Shown here: positions 1-8,333 of the stretch, piece by piece
Layout of the letters: the number at the start of each line of letters is the position of its first letter
Numbering within the stretch: position 1 is the first letter of the stretch
DNA from: Chloroflexota bacterium
GTDB lineage: Bacteria; Chloroflexota; Dormibacteria; Dormibacterales; Dormibacteraceae
DNA length: 14,845 nt
Direction of reading: 5' to 3'
Assembly: GCA_005880755.1 (NCBI GenBank)
Contig: VBGV01000192.1
Coordinates: forward strand, 1-14,845
Made by a program: the position numbers and the translations under genes
Notes under the pieces: model-generated
The model's database searches: none
What the model was told of the DNA's origin: nothing
Seen by the model: the letters and a program-made list of their open reading frames with translations, nothing else

Positions 1-1634
1 GTCCCGACCTTCTCTTGATGTCGGGCCCGGAGCTCGTTGCGCCGGATCTTGCCGGTCGTCGTCAGTGGCATCTGGTCGATGAACTCCACCTCACGCGGGT
101 ACTCGTAGGCGGCCAGGCGCGTCTTGACGAAGGCCTGGATGTCGGTCGCGAGCCGGCCGTCCCCCTCGATGCCCTGCTTGGTTGTGATGTACGCCTTGAC
201 CACCTCCCCCCGGATCTGATCCGGTACACCGATGACGGCTGCCATGGCTACGGCGGGATGCTTGATGAGGGTGCTTTCGATCTCGGTTGGACCGATCCGA
301 TAGCCCGCGGAGTTGATGACGTCGTCCTTCCGCCCGGTGAAATGGAGGTACCCCTCGTCATCGACCCGGGCCAGATCTCCGGTCAGGAGCCAGTCACCGA
401 TGTACTTCTCCCTCGTCGCCTCGGGGTTCTGCCAGTAACCGAGGAACATCACCGGATCGGGCCGCTGGACCGCGATCTCACCGAGCGCGTCCCTGTCAGC
501 CGGTTCGCCGAGCTCGTCGACGACCGATACCCGGTGGCCGGGATATCCCTTGCCCATGCTTCCAGGTTTGACCGGATAGAGCGTCGACGAGTTGCCGACC
601 ACGTAGTTGCACTCGGTCTGGCCATAGATCTCGTTGACCGTGACGCCGAGGCGGTCCCTGACCCAGTCAAGCATCTCCTCGCCGAGCGCTTCTCCGCCGC
701 TCATGATCGTGCGCAGCCGGAGGTCACCAGGCGGCCTGGCATCAGCCTGCCGCATCATCTTCAACGCCGTCGGGGGAAGAAACGTGTTCCGAACCGCATG
801 CTTCGCCATTCGGCTCATGGCGCGCTCCGGGTCGAAGGCACCCGTCGACTCCATGCTGAAGGTGCAGCGTCCGTGATGAAGTGCAGGAAACAGGGCGTCC
901 ATCAGACCGCCGATCCAGGCCCAGTCGGCCGGCGTCCAGAAGAGGTCGTCACCCTGTGGGAAAAAGTCATGGGACAACTCAAAGCCGGGCAGATGGCCGA
1001 AGAGGATGCGGTGCCCGTGCAGCGCACCCTTGGGGCCGCCGGTGGTTCCGCTCGTGTAGATCAGAAGTGCCGGGTCATCGGATTTTGTTGACACGGCAGC
1101 GAAGTCGGGCGCTCCGCCGGCGAGCATCTTCTCCACTGACATGGAAGGACGCGCGCCCGACGAGCCGCCTGTCAACGCGAAACGCTCCAGGCTCGGCAAC
1201 CGATCGGCGATCTCCTCGATGCGGGGCAGGGTCGCCTCATCGGTGACGATCAGCTTGGTGCCCGAGTCACGGAGCCGCATCTCGAAGGCATCTGGACCGA
1301 AGAGGGTCGACATCGGCACCGCTACGGCGCCCAATTTGTAGACGGCGAGATGGGCGATCACGGTGGCGGGGAGCTGGGGCAGGACGATGGCGACGCGGTC
1401 GCCTTGGGCGATGCCGGCGGCTTTCAGCCCGTTGGCGAAGCGGTTGGACAGCTGGGCGAGCTCGCCAAATGTGTATCGCTCGATTGCGCCATCAAGCTTC
1501 TCGTGAATCAGAGCCGGCTTCCGAGCCGCCTGCCGGTCGCTGCAGTCGACGCCGAGGTTGTAGCGAACCGGGATGCTCCACTTGAAGTCCCGCTCGATCT
1601 CGTCGATTTTGCGCCCGCGGTAGCCCTCGAACAG
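1..1634 (-). CDS. AMP-forming acyl-CoA synthetase (3' end beyond window; probable CTG start)
   Basis: Member of the ANL adenylating enzymes: it activates a carboxylic acid with ATP to an acyl-AMP and transfers it to CoA in the cytoplasm. Counting from the CTG at 1634, the phosphate-binding motif YTSGTTGGPKG is at about residues 193-203, YGQTE lies mid-protein (near nt 615-635), WLLTGDL and the hinge GRKDDVINSAGYR follow, and the C-terminal PLTTTGKIRR with the catalytic lysine is at about 529. The frame is open and consistent from 1745 to the left edge; 544 codons are visible and only a few residues should be missing. No ATG, GTG or TTG occurs in frame between the upstream stop (TAG 1746-1748) and the conserved N-terminal part (DFKWSIP, RYN, then YTFGEL). 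CTG 1634 has GGGAGGG 8 bases upstream and is my choice; a standard gene caller would probably start at a GTG about 90 codons later and lose conserved sequence. It follows the PucR-type regulator gene by 111 bases. The acyl substrate is not deducible. Confidence 0.9.
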   Translation of the reverse strand, partial: MFEGYRGRKIDEIERDFKWSIPVRYNLGVDCSDRQAARKPALIHEKLDGAIERYTFGELAQLSNRFANGLKAAGIAQGDRVAIVLPQLPATVIAHLAVYKLGAVAVPMSTLFGPDAFEMRLRDSGTKLIVTDEATLPRIEEIADRLPSLERFALTGGSSGARPSMSVEKMLAGGAPDFAAVSTKSDDPALLIYTSGTTGGPKGALHGHRILFGHLPGFELSHDFFPQGDDLFWTPADWAWIGGLMDALFPALHHGRCTFSMESTGAFDPERAMSRMAKHAVRNTFLPPTALKMMRQADARPPGDLRLRTIMSGGEALGEEMLDWVRDRLGVTVNEIYGQTECNYVVGNSSTLYPVKPGSMGKGYPGHRVSVVDELGEPADRDALGEIAVQRPDPVMFLGYWQNPEATREKYIGDWLLTGDLARVDDEGYLHFTGRKDDVINSAGYRIGPTEIESTLIKHPAVAMAAVIGVPDQIRGEVVKAYITTKQGIEGDGRLATDIQAFVKTRLAAYEYPREVEFIDQMPLTTTGKIRRNELRARHQEKVG

Positions 1635-1642
1635 CTGCGCGA

Positions 1643-1649
1643 CCCTCCC
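1643..1649 (-). promoter_or_regulatory. Shine-Dalgarno supporting a CTG start
   Basis: A GGGAGGG run on the minus strand ends 8 bases before CTG 1632-1634. It is the only strong ribosome-binding sequence well placed for an in-frame start ahead of the conserved N-terminus of the acyl-CoA synthetase, so it decides the start call. A second GGAGGC lies at 1656-1661 with no usable start codon behind it. Confidence 0.5.
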
Positions 1650-1745
1650 TGTGCCGCCTCCGTTTATGGCGCGGATCGTAGGCGCGCAGGCGCGGGAAGG
1701 AAAGGGTCGAAACCTACCGAATTTGCAGCCCGGGTTAGAGGATTC

Positions 1746-3560
1746 CTACAGCTCTCGATTCATCGACCGGGCGAGGATGGCGACCTGCAGCGGCACCGCC
1801 CGGACAGGGTCGTCGAGCGACCCAAACAATTCGGTCAGTCGCTCGAGACGGTGGTACAGCGTGTTGATGTGGACGCCCAGCTTGCGGGCAGTTTCAGCCC
1901 GGTTGCCGAAGCATTGGTAGTAGAGATCCAGGGTCTTCAGGAGCGTCGCGCACTGACCGTGGTCCAACCTGAGGACGGGAGCCAGCGCGCTGTCGACGAA
2001 CATCTGAAGGCGGGCGCCACCAGACGGTTCGAACAACGCAGTTAGAACCTCGAGCTGCTCGAGCCACAGGACTCGATCCATCGACGGTGAGAAGAGAAGG
2101 TCCTGCAGCTCTCTGGCTTTCCTGATCACCCGTCGGTCCTCGTCGAGGTTGTTGCAGATGCCGCCGACAACCAGGTTGGCCTTGATTCCGTTCCTTTCCA
2201 GAGCTGCTGTGACGCGGTCCAGCTGATGATGCGCCTCCTCGGGATCGGCGACCGGCAGCAAACCGATGAGGCGATCCCCGTAGATTGAAACGAAATCTCC
2301 CGGCCGGACGTCCGCGATGGCTTCTCGGGCCCGCTCCAGCGAGTTGGTCACTTCAGGAGCAGAGGCGATTCGACCGATGAACGGGCGGTGGGGTACGGAG
2401 AACGATTGCCAAGCCTGGCGAGCCCGATGACGGAGCACGTCAATCGGAACGGGATGCTCGTTCATCAGGTCATCCAAGAATTCTCGCCGGAGCCGGGACT
2501 CGGTCTCCAGGGCCGCACGGTTACGAAGCATCTCGAGGGCCACCGCGCGAGCCGCCTGCTCGATCGCTGTGCGCACAACGTCGGTCGCCTCACGACCGGC
2601 CGGCAGCATGGCCCAGATGTAGCCGAGAAGCTCCTCCCTGGTGGCGACCGGGCACAGGATCCAGTTGAAAGCGTCCAGTGGCGTGGCCTTGTAGTCGGAG
2701 CTCGATCGAACGATCGCGGCGCGGACGTCTGCATGTCCGATCAAGCCTTGAGTGAGGCAGCCGCGATCGTCGACGGCGACAGGCTCGATGCCGGGCGGGT
2801 TGGCTTGGGCCAGCACGAAATGCGACCGGTCGGTGATGACGATGCCGAGATTGAGAGTGCCCGCCAGCGACCGTGCAACACCGCTAACGCCCTCTCCCGC
2901 GAGGAGAACATCGGTGAGCGCCTCGTGCAGCTCGTTGACGAGCAGCAGATCTTTGTAGAGAGTCTCCGCAACGGCCTTGGCAACCTCGCTCGAATGGGCC
3001 GCGGCCACGGCCTCCTCATATAGACGCGCGTTTTCCAGCGCAAGAGCTGCGTGGTGAGCGAGTGCTGCAAGAAGTTCCAGGTCCGGCTCGGCAAACGTGT
3101 TGACCTGGCGGTTCGCCACGTACAGGACGCCGATGGTCCCGCGCCGTCCGATCAGCGGGACACCGAGGATGGATCGGATGCCCTCAGCACGGACGGCCTG
3201 GTCGACGGCGGGCTCGTGGGCGAATGACGGCTCATTGAGGTAGTCGCTGGTGTAAATCGGCCGTACATCGCGAGCAACCCTGCCCCCTAGGCCCGCGCCG
3301 AGCGGCAGGACTATCGCCATGAACTCGGGGGTGCGGTTGCCAGCTGCGACCCGCATCCGAACGCAGCCGGCTTCGCTGTCAAGTAGCGTGATGTATGCGA
3401 GATCGGTACCGATCAGGCTGCGCGCCCGCTCGACGATTGCCTGGAGCACGGTCTCGACGTCGAGCTCGGCGGCGAGTTGGGCGGCCGTCTCGAAGATGGT
3501 CGCCAGCTCCTCATCGTGGCGGTGTCGCGCATGGACGCCCACCTTCACCTGCTGGAGCAT
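1746..3560 (-). CDS. GAF and PucR/CdaR-type transcriptional regulator
   Basis: A cytoplasmic sensor-regulator of 604 residues from the chosen ATG. A GAF domain covers about residues 15-170 (FETAAQLAAELDVETVL, ILGVPLIGRRGTIGVLYVANR, ALAHHAALALENARLY). The middle holds a degenerate GGDEF-like CdaR segment, and the C-terminus (about 540-580) carries the PucR helix-turn-helix: YYQCFGNRAETARKLGVHIN followed by TLYHRLERL. Proteins of this build usually activate neighbouring catabolic genes when a small molecule binds the GAF part. The open frame extends upstream to 3674, but that part is low-complexity and overlaps the divergent gene's leader, so ATG 3560 is preferred; no strong Shine-Dalgarno is seen and GTG 3548 is an alternative. 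It is divergent from the LLM oxidoreductase (81 bases between starts) and is followed in the same frame by the acyl-CoA synthetase, which may be its target. The ligand is unknown. Confidence 0.88.
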   Translation of the reverse strand: MLQQVKVGVHARHRHDEELATIFETAAQLAAELDVETVLQAIVERARSLIGTDLAYITLLDSEAGCVRMRVAAGNRTPEFMAIVLPLGAGLGGRVARDVRPIYTSDYLNEPSFAHEPAVDQAVRAEGIRSILGVPLIGRRGTIGVLYVANRQVNTFAEPDLELLAALAHHAALALENARLYEEAVAAAHSSEVAKAVAETLYKDLLLVNELHEALTDVLLAGEGVSGVARSLAGTLNLGIVITDRSHFVLAQANPPGIEPVAVDDRGCLTQGLIGHADVRAAIVRSSSDYKATPLDAFNWILCPVATREELLGYIWAMLPAGREATDVVRTAIEQAARAVALEMLRNRAALETESRLRREFLDDLMNEHPVPIDVLRHRARQAWQSFSVPHRPFIGRIASAPEVTNSLERAREAIADVRPGDFVSIYGDRLIGLLPVADPEEAHHQLDRVTAALERNGIKANLVVGGICNNLDEDRRVIRKARELQDLLFSPSMDRVLWLEQLEVLTALFEPSGGARLQMFVDSALAPVLRLDHGQCATLLKTLDLYYQCFGNRAETARKLGVHINTLYHRLERLTELFGSLDDPVRAVPLQVAILARSMNREL

Positions 3561-3641
3561 AGTGCAGCACCAGAGACCGGTAAAGAGACGCGCGCTGGCG
3601 CCGACGCTGGGTCCAGGGTGCCGCGGATCCACGAAGCCGCG

Positions 3642-4592
3642 ATGATGAAGGGTCTGAATAGCACGGCGAAGCAACCACCGGGAACTGGCCTTCTGCTGCC
3701 ATCTCGCGAGGTCCTCCTGTGGAGGGAGAGTGACCTCGCGTTTGTCATCGACGCAGCGCGGCGGGCGGAAAACTCCGGATATGACTCAGTCTGGGTCGGA
3801 GACTCGCTGCTAGCGCGTCCTCGTGGAGAGCCGTTAACCCTACTGGCCGCTGTGGCCGGCGCGACAAAACGCGTCGCGCTCGGCACGGCAGTTCTTTTGC
3901 CGCTGCTTCGGCACCCCATCTCAATGGCGCATGCGGTCGCCACACTTGACCGTCTGGCCGAGGGCCGGGTCATTTTGGGAATCGGTCCCGGCGCCGAGCT
4001 CCCGGGCACGCATGCAGAGCTAAAGGCATTGGGTGTTCCGAGCGACCGACGGGTCGGCGACATGCTCACCGCAGTCGAGCGTTGCAGGCGTTTATGGCGG
4101 AATGAAGAGCCCGGCATCGAATTGAATCCGCGACCAACGCGCGCGGACGGTCCTCCGATCTGGTTGGGTGGAGGTGGTCCTCGCATGCTGCGCCTGGCCG
4201 GGTCAATCTTCGATGGCTGGCTTCCCCTGAGCCCAACTCCGGCTGACTATGAATCAGGTCTTCGCGCGGTGCGTGAAGGAGCGGAACAGGCCGGCCGCGA
4301 TCCGGACGGTGTGGCTACGGCCGCGTATCTCACGGTCGCCATCTCCGACACTCCCGACGACGCCGCCAGGCAGCTCGATGGCTACATCGGCGCGTACTAC
4401 GGGGCCCCCGCCGAGGTCATGGCCAGGACAATGGCCTGTCATGCCGGGACCCTGGAATCGGCTGCCGAATGGTTTGCGGCGTACCGTGCCGCGGGAGCAC
4501 GTCACCTGGTGCTGCGGTTGGCGCGGCCAGACCTCAGCGATTACAACGAAAGCGTGACCGCACTCCTCGGCGCCGCCCAGACCCGAAACTAG
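3642..4592 (+). CDS. LLM-class flavin/F420-dependent oxidoreductase
   Basis: A 316-residue luciferase-like TIM-barrel monooxygenase or dehydrogenase, the size usual for the family, probably cytoplasmic and using FMN or coenzyme F420. Evidence is the barrel start (LLLPSREVLL then AARRAENSGYDSVWVGDSLL), the strongly conserved LGTAVLLPLLRHPISMAH and LDRLAEGRVILGIGPG, and PIWLGGGGPRMLRLAG with FDGWLP in the C-terminal half. Two adjacent ATGs (3642, 3645) could start it; the open frame extends to 3477 but that region overlaps the regulator's coding strand and does not look like the family. It is the only plus-strand gene, divergent from the PucR-type regulator and convergent with the PfkB kinase gene (23 bases between stops). 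Regulation by the divergent regulator is plausible. The substrate cannot be told, nor can FMN and F420 be separated by eye. Confidence 0.87.
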   Translation: MMKGLNSTAKQPPGTGLLLPSREVLLWRESDLAFVIDAARRAENSGYDSVWVGDSLLARPRGEPLTLLAAVAGATKRVALGTAVLLPLLRHPISMAHAVATLDRLAEGRVILGIGPGAELPGTHAELKALGVPSDRRVGDMLTAVERCRRLWRNEEPGIELNPRPTRADGPPIWLGGGGPRMLRLAGSIFDGWLPLSPTPADYESGLRAVREGAEQAGRDPDGVATAAYLTVAISDTPDDAARQLDGYIGAYYGAPAEVMARTMACHAGTLESAAEWFAAYRAAGARHLVLRLARPDLSDYNESVTALLGAAQTRN

Positions 4593-4615
4593 ATCTCGAT
4601 CGCCGATGCTTCGCC

Positions 4616-5500
4616 TCAGGCGCGCTTACCGACCGCCGTGGCGGCGGCCACATTGGCCCGACGAACTGCATCAAGAGGGCTCGCGCCGACCGCAAGCGCG
4701 GCCATGAAGCTTCCCGTGTGCGCGTCGCCTGCTCCGGTGGTGTCCGCGACCTCGAGGGATGGCGCAGGCAATTGCTGGATGTCGCGACCGCGCACGAGCA
4801 GCAAGCAACCGTCACGTCCGAGGCGCACCAAAACGCCGTCCCGACCTGCAAGCTCGGCCAGGGCGCGGATGGAGTCGTTGCGAATGGCAGCCCCCGTCAT
4901 GAGGCGAGCTTCGCGTTCGTTGCAGGTCCACCAGTTGCAGCGGTCGGCGGCGGCGCGGAGGACGGACCGCGGAATTTCGGCGACGAGGGGACCTGGGTCC
5001 ACCACCACCGTGACACCATCCTCGAGACGGGGCAACCAGCCGGCAAGCGCCGGCCCGGACTCGGGATACGCAAGGCCATATCCCGAGACGTAGACGAGGT
5101 CGTCGGGCGAGATTGGAATCGAGTCCAGGGCTTGCGACGTCATCCTTGCCTCGGCGCCGGGAGACGTCGCGAAAGTTCGCTCGCCGTCCCCCGTGACAAA
5201 GGTGATCGAGAACCCGGTGTCGAGACCTGTTGCCCGGGGCGCGATCATCTCGATGCCGAGCTCCAGCAGAGAGGACCGCACCATGTCGCCAAAGGGACCT
5301 GTCCCATGGCTCCCCGCGTAGGTCACTGTCGCGCCTTGATCTCGCGCCGCCGCCATCACGTTGAATGCGCCGCCGACGGCCAACCTCGAGGAGCCCGCGA
5401 CTACGTCTCCACCGGGCTCGGGAAGTGCCGGCACCTTCATCACGATGTCAACGACTGCGCTGCCGACACAGACAAGCCTTCGAGTCCGCGGGTGGGTCAT
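4616..5500 (-). CDS. PfkB-family (ribokinase-like) sugar kinase, YegV-like context
   Basis: A 294-residue ATP-dependent carbohydrate or nucleoside kinase. The N-terminal lid and substrate region shows VCVGSAVVDIVMKV (10-23) and the first PfkB signature area AVGGAFNVMAAA (41-52). CNEREARLMTG is at 193-203, and the second signature DTTGAGDAHTGSF is at 253-265 with the catalytic base Asp259. The ATG (5498-5500) overlaps the stop of the upstream ADP-ribosylglycohydrolase gene as ATGA, implying translational coupling; the longer upstream open frame lies inside that gene and is rejected. It is the last gene of the ABC-transporter operon. Known pairings of a PfkB kinase with an ADP-ribosylglycohydrolase (E. 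coli yegV with yegU) suggest that it phosphorylates the sugar released by the hydrolase. This role is inference; the exact substrate is not visible. Confidence 0.9.
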   Translation of the reverse strand: MTHPRTRRLVCVGSAVVDIVMKVPALPEPGGDVVAGSSRLAVGGAFNVMAAARDQGATVTYAGSHGTGPFGDMVRSSLLELGIEMIAPRATGLDTGFSITFVTGDGERTFATSPGAEARMTSQALDSIPISPDDLVYVSGYGLAYPESGPALAGWLPRLEDGVTVVVDPGPLVAEIPRSVLRAAADRCNWWTCNEREARLMTGAAIRNDSIRALAELAGRDGVLVRLGRDGCLLLVRGRDIQQLPAPSLEVADTTGAGDAHTGSFMAALAVGASPLDAVRRANVAAATAVGKRA

Positions 5501-6540
5501 TTCAAGGAGCCGCGCGCCGCGTAGCCACGGCCAAACTCTGTTCGAAGCAGAAGCAATTGCTCGGACAGCGGCTCGAGCTCGAGGCTGTTGACGGTTTTCA
5601 CCACGTCTAACGCCTCCTTCGGAAAGGCACCGATTCCCTGGCATGAGCCCGCGATCGCCCCTGTGATGGCAGCGATGGTGTCGCTGTCTCCGCCCAGCGA
5701 CGCTGCAAGAAGACATGCGTGCCAGGCGCCGCCGTCGTCTGCCGCTCGCAGAAGCGCGAAAGCGGCGGGCACAGATTCTTGTGTGGCCACGCTGGTGCCG
5801 ACCACGCTGCGGATGAATCGGAGCAGCTCGTCCTCCCCCAGGCCGCCGACGCCGGCCAAGGCCGCCTCGATCCTCGCGCCCACGTCGGCCCCGGCCACCC
5901 AACTGCCGTGATTCCTGCCGAGGCGCGCTGCTGACAATCCCGCATCGATCGCGTCGTCGAGGCTTGCGCCCCCGACCCCCGCGCTGACCGCGGCCGCGAC
6001 GGCGCTGGCTCCCGCCAGGGCGAGCGTGGTGTTGTGGGTGACTCCGCTGGCGTCAACGACCGCCTGCAGCAATCCATCGAAGTCGTTCACAGGCCTGGCT
6101 ATGCCAACCGGCGTAACGCGCATCGCAGCCCCATTGGTGTCGCCGAAACGGCCAGCCTCCTCGACCGAGATGCCCGCGGCGACCGCGGAGATCGCGCGCT
6201 GGGTCGACGGTCCAAGGAGGTCGAGCGATCCACGCCGCACCATATCGCGCTCCCAGTCAGCCAGCGCGTTGGCGAGGGTGAGGGGGTCGATCCGTCCGCG
6301 CCCGTCGACCAATAGCCGGGCGATGAGCAGTGCCTGCTCCGTGTCGTCAGTGATGTGACCGGCGGGAAGGCCGGCAGCGATCGGATGGTTGTCGGGTGCC
6401 GGCTGGAACCAGGTGATCGCACCGAACCGGCGATCAAGCTCTTCAGGCGAGAGGAGCTGCGTAGGCATGCCCAGCGCATCGCCGATCGCGAGGCCGTAGA
6501 GCGCGCCCAGAGCGCGCTCGAACTCCGACGGCGCTGTCAC
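5497..6540 (-). CDS. ADP-ribosylglycohydrolase-family hydrolase, YegU-like
   Basis: A 347-residue all-helical DraG/ARH-type hydrolase, full length for the family. These enzymes use a di-metal (Mg or Mn) site to cleave N-glycosidic bonds of ADP-ribose or related ribosides. The family landmarks are all present: LGALYGLAIGDALGMPTQ (11-28), the metal-binding ITDDTE (63-68), the NGAAMRVTPVGI stretch (136-147), GVTHNTTLAL (166-175) and the second metal motif GGDSDT (283-288). The N-terminus resembles E. coli YegU rather than nitrogenase-specific DraG. The GTG start (6538-6540) overlaps the GntR gene's TGA as GTGA, and the stop overlaps the kinase gene's ATG. Its place in an importer operon with a sugar kinase suggests that it acts on an imported small N-glycoside or nucleoside and not on ADP-ribosylated protein; this is inference. 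Key residues appear intact. Confidence 0.9.
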   Translation of the reverse strand: MTAPSEFERALGALYGLAIGDALGMPTQLLSPEELDRRFGAITWFQPAPDNHPIAAGLPAGHITDDTEQALLIARLLVDGRGRIDPLTLANALADWERDMVRRGSLDLLGPSTQRAISAVAAGISVEEAGRFGDTNGAAMRVTPVGIARPVNDFDGLLQAVVDASGVTHNTTLALAGASAVAAAVSAGVGGASLDDAIDAGLSAARLGRNHGSWVAGADVGARIEAALAGVGGLGEDELLRFIRSVVGTSVATQESVPAAFALLRAADDGGAWHACLLAASLGGDSDTIAAITGAIAGSCQGIGAFPKEALDVVKTVNSLELEPLSEQLLLLRTEFGRGYAARGSLK

Positions 6541-7241
6541 TGGCCCTCGCCCAACCGGAAACGCAAACGGAAATGGGCCGGGTCGAGAAGGCTCTCGACG
6601 TGTTCGACCCAGTGCCCAGATCTGGTCCATGTCGTTCGCCGCGTATGCAGGAACGCCGTGCCGGTGCGTCTGCCCAGCAACTTGCCTTCAACCGGTCCCA
6701 GGAAACCGACATCCACCAGCTCTTCACCGTGGTGCGGGACCAGGCCGGCGTCTCGCAGGGTGCGCTGCAGCGAATCATGGTGCAGCCCGCCGGCCGGAAG
6801 GTCGCGCAGCTTGGCTTTGGCCGGGACACGGCTGCGTTCGAGCGATACCGCGACTCCGTCCGGGATGTGCCTGACGCGATCGATCGCGATCATCTCGACG
6901 TCCTGCACCTGGAGCTGCCGCGCGAGCTCGTCGTCCCGGATGCGTTCGATCCTGAGCACGCGGACCGAGAGGCTGATGCCTTCACGAGCCAGGGCGCGAG
7001 TCCAGCCCAGCCTGTCGTCGAGCGGCCTGTCGTCGTACATGACAAACGACCCGCGGCCGGGAGCGGTGGCGATGAGATCGGCCTCGTGAAGCACTGCCAA
7101 CGCCTGGCGGACAGTCGTCCGGCTGGTCAAGAAGCGCTTGGCGAGCTCATGCTCACCGGCGAGTCGGGACCCTCTGTCGTGCAAGCCGGCCCGGATCTCC
7201 GCGGCCAGCGCTTCCGCGATCGCTTCGTGTTTCAGCTTCAT
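6537..7241 (-). CDS. GntR-family (HutC/UTRA) transcriptional regulator
   Basis: A 234-residue DNA-binding regulator. The N-terminal winged helix (about 5-70) has the GntR pattern (RLAGEHELAKRF, SRTTVRQALAVL, ATAPGRGSFV). The rest (about 85-230) is a UTRA ligand-binding domain (VRVLRIERI, DRVRHIPDGVAVSLERSRVP, and the terminal WVEHVESLLDP-HFRLRF strand). Its ATG shares one base with the ATPase gene's stop (TGATG at 7239-7243), and its stop overlaps the next gene, so it is made from the operon it probably controls. HutC-type regulators bind short palindromes and are usually released by a sugar phosphate or related metabolite. The 18-base palindrome at 11085-11102 at the operon promoter is the obvious candidate site. 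E. coli yegW, next to yegU/yegV, is also a GntR-family regulator. Confidence 0.9.
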   Translation of the reverse strand: MKLKHEAIAEALAAEIRAGLHDRGSRLAGEHELAKRFLTSRTTVRQALAVLHEADLIATAPGRGSFVMYDDRPLDDRLGWTRALAREGISLSVRVLRIERIRDDELARQLQVQDVEMIAIDRVRHIPDGVAVSLERSRVPAKAKLRDLPAGGLHHDSLQRTLRDAGLVPHHGEELVDVGFLGPVEGKLLGRRTGTAFLHTRRTTWTRSGHWVEHVESLLDPAHFRLRFRLGEGQ

Positions 7242-8326
7242 CAGCTGACGCCCTGCCTATCCGACAGAACCAGCGCGGCGCCGGCATTCCATGCCAGCGC
7301 AACCTCCTGATCGAGCGCGAATCCGTTCTCCGCCGCGGCGCTGTTGGGCCGCCTCACTCGAATTTCCCGGCGCAGGGCTTCGATCACATAAAGCGTGGTG
7401 TTGCCCGCGAACGCGATCGATCGCACGTGCCCGACCACGTCCGAACGGGCGGACCGAGCAGGCGCGAGCTCGATGTCCTCCGGTCGGATCGCCACGGTGC
7501 AGGTCTCCCCGACGTCGACCTGGCGATCCGTTGCAACCGCCAGGCTGAGCCCGTCGCCCAGGTCCAGGACAAAGCCGGACCCGTCTTTGCTTCTGACCGA
7601 GCCACGCAGAAAGTTCGCCTCCCCGAGCGACTCAGCGACAAAACCGTCCACCGGTGCGCGGTATACGTTCGACGGCGTGTCCAGCTGCACGATTCTGCCG
7701 TTCCGCATCACAGCCACGCGATCCGACATCGTCAGCGCCTCCTCGTGGTCATGCGTGACGAAGACCGCGGTGACTCCCACCTCTTTCTGGATCTGCCTCA
7801 GCTCGAGCTGCATCTGCACGCGAAGCTTCTTGTCGAGCGCGCTCAAGCTCTCATCCAGGAGGAGAAGCTGCGGCTTGAACACAAGCGCGCGAGCCAGAGC
7901 GACGCGCTGCTGCTGGCCTCCGGACAGTTCCGCCGGACGCCGGGACGCGAAGCCGTTGAGCCTCACCATGTCCAGCGATTCGTCGACGGCTTTTGAGATC
8001 TCGCCGCGGCTGAACCGGCGCTGTTCCAGGCCGAACGCAATGTTCTGACCAACGGTCATGTGCGGGAACAGGGCGTAGCTCTGGAAGACCATGCCGATGT
8101 TTCGGCGGTAAGCGGGCAGGTTCGTGATCTCTCGACCATTGACCGCGATGCTTCCCCCGTCTGGTTGGAGAAAGCCGGCGATGAGTCGGAGCGCTGTCGT
8201 CTTCCCGCATCCAGACGGGCCGAGAAGTGAGATGAATTCGCCGTCCTGAGCGGAAAGGTTGAGCTCGTCGAGAACGACTTTCTCGCCGTAGACCTTGGTC
8301 AGATCGCGAATCTCGAGAAACGCCAC
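7241..8326 (-). CDS. Spermidine/putrescine-type ABC transporter ATP-binding protein (PotA-like)
   Basis: The 361-residue ATPase of the importer, acting at the inner face of the membrane. Walker A GPSGCGKTT is at 36-44, the Q-loop VFQSYALFPHMTV at about 80-92, the signature LSGGQQQRVALARAL at 134-148, Walker B LLLLDES at 154-160 and the switch histidine in THDHEEAL at about 191-198. The C-terminal third is a TOBE domain (VAIRPEDIEL). Small departures from the usual DEPLSALD and THDQEEAL are a Ser for Pro after the catalytic Glu and a His for Gln. The GTG start at 8326 gives the family's normal N-terminus (FLEIRDLTKVYG) and has a TGAGGA-type Shine-Dalgarno; the frame is open to 8386, but that extension overlaps the upstream permease. 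The gap to that permease is 7 bases. Confidence 0.92.
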   Translation of the reverse strand: MAFLEIRDLTKVYGEKVVLDELNLSAQDGEFISLLGPSGCGKTTALRLIAGFLQPDGGSIAVNGREITNLPAYRRNIGMVFQSYALFPHMTVGQNIAFGLEQRRFSRGEISKAVDESLDMVRLNGFASRRPAELSGGQQQRVALARALVFKPQLLLLDESLSALDKKLRVQMQLELRQIQKEVGVTAVFVTHDHEEALTMSDRVAVMRNGRIVQLDTPSNVYRAPVDGFVAESLGEANFLRGSVRSKDGSGFVLDLGDGLSLAVATDRQVDVGETCTVAIRPEDIELAPARSARSDVVGHVRSIAFAGNTTLYVIEALRREIRVRRPNSAAAENGFALDQEVALAWNAGAALVLSDRQGVS

Positions 8327-8333
8327 TCGATCC

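Noticed and set aside
15..2045. Long plus-strand open frames (15-1091, 1350-2045 and smaller ones)
   Set aside because: They lie opposite the acyl-CoA synthetase and the PucR-type regulator, whose minus-strand translations carry clear family motifs. The plus-strand products have none and are a GC-rich coding shadow.
3561..3674. N-terminal extension of the PucR-type regulator up to 3674
   Set aside because: The added residues do not resemble the family and would cover the whole divergent promoter gap and the LLM gene's start.
4593..4615. Bidirectional terminator between the convergent oxidoreductase and kinase genes
   Set aside because: Only 23 bases, holding at most a very short ATCG/CGAT inverted repeat and no T tract. 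Not enough to call.
5501..5902. N-terminal extension of the PfkB kinase into the upstream gene
   Set aside because: The extension is the ADP-ribosylglycohydrolase gene in another frame. The ATGA overlap at 5497-5500 gives the natural start.
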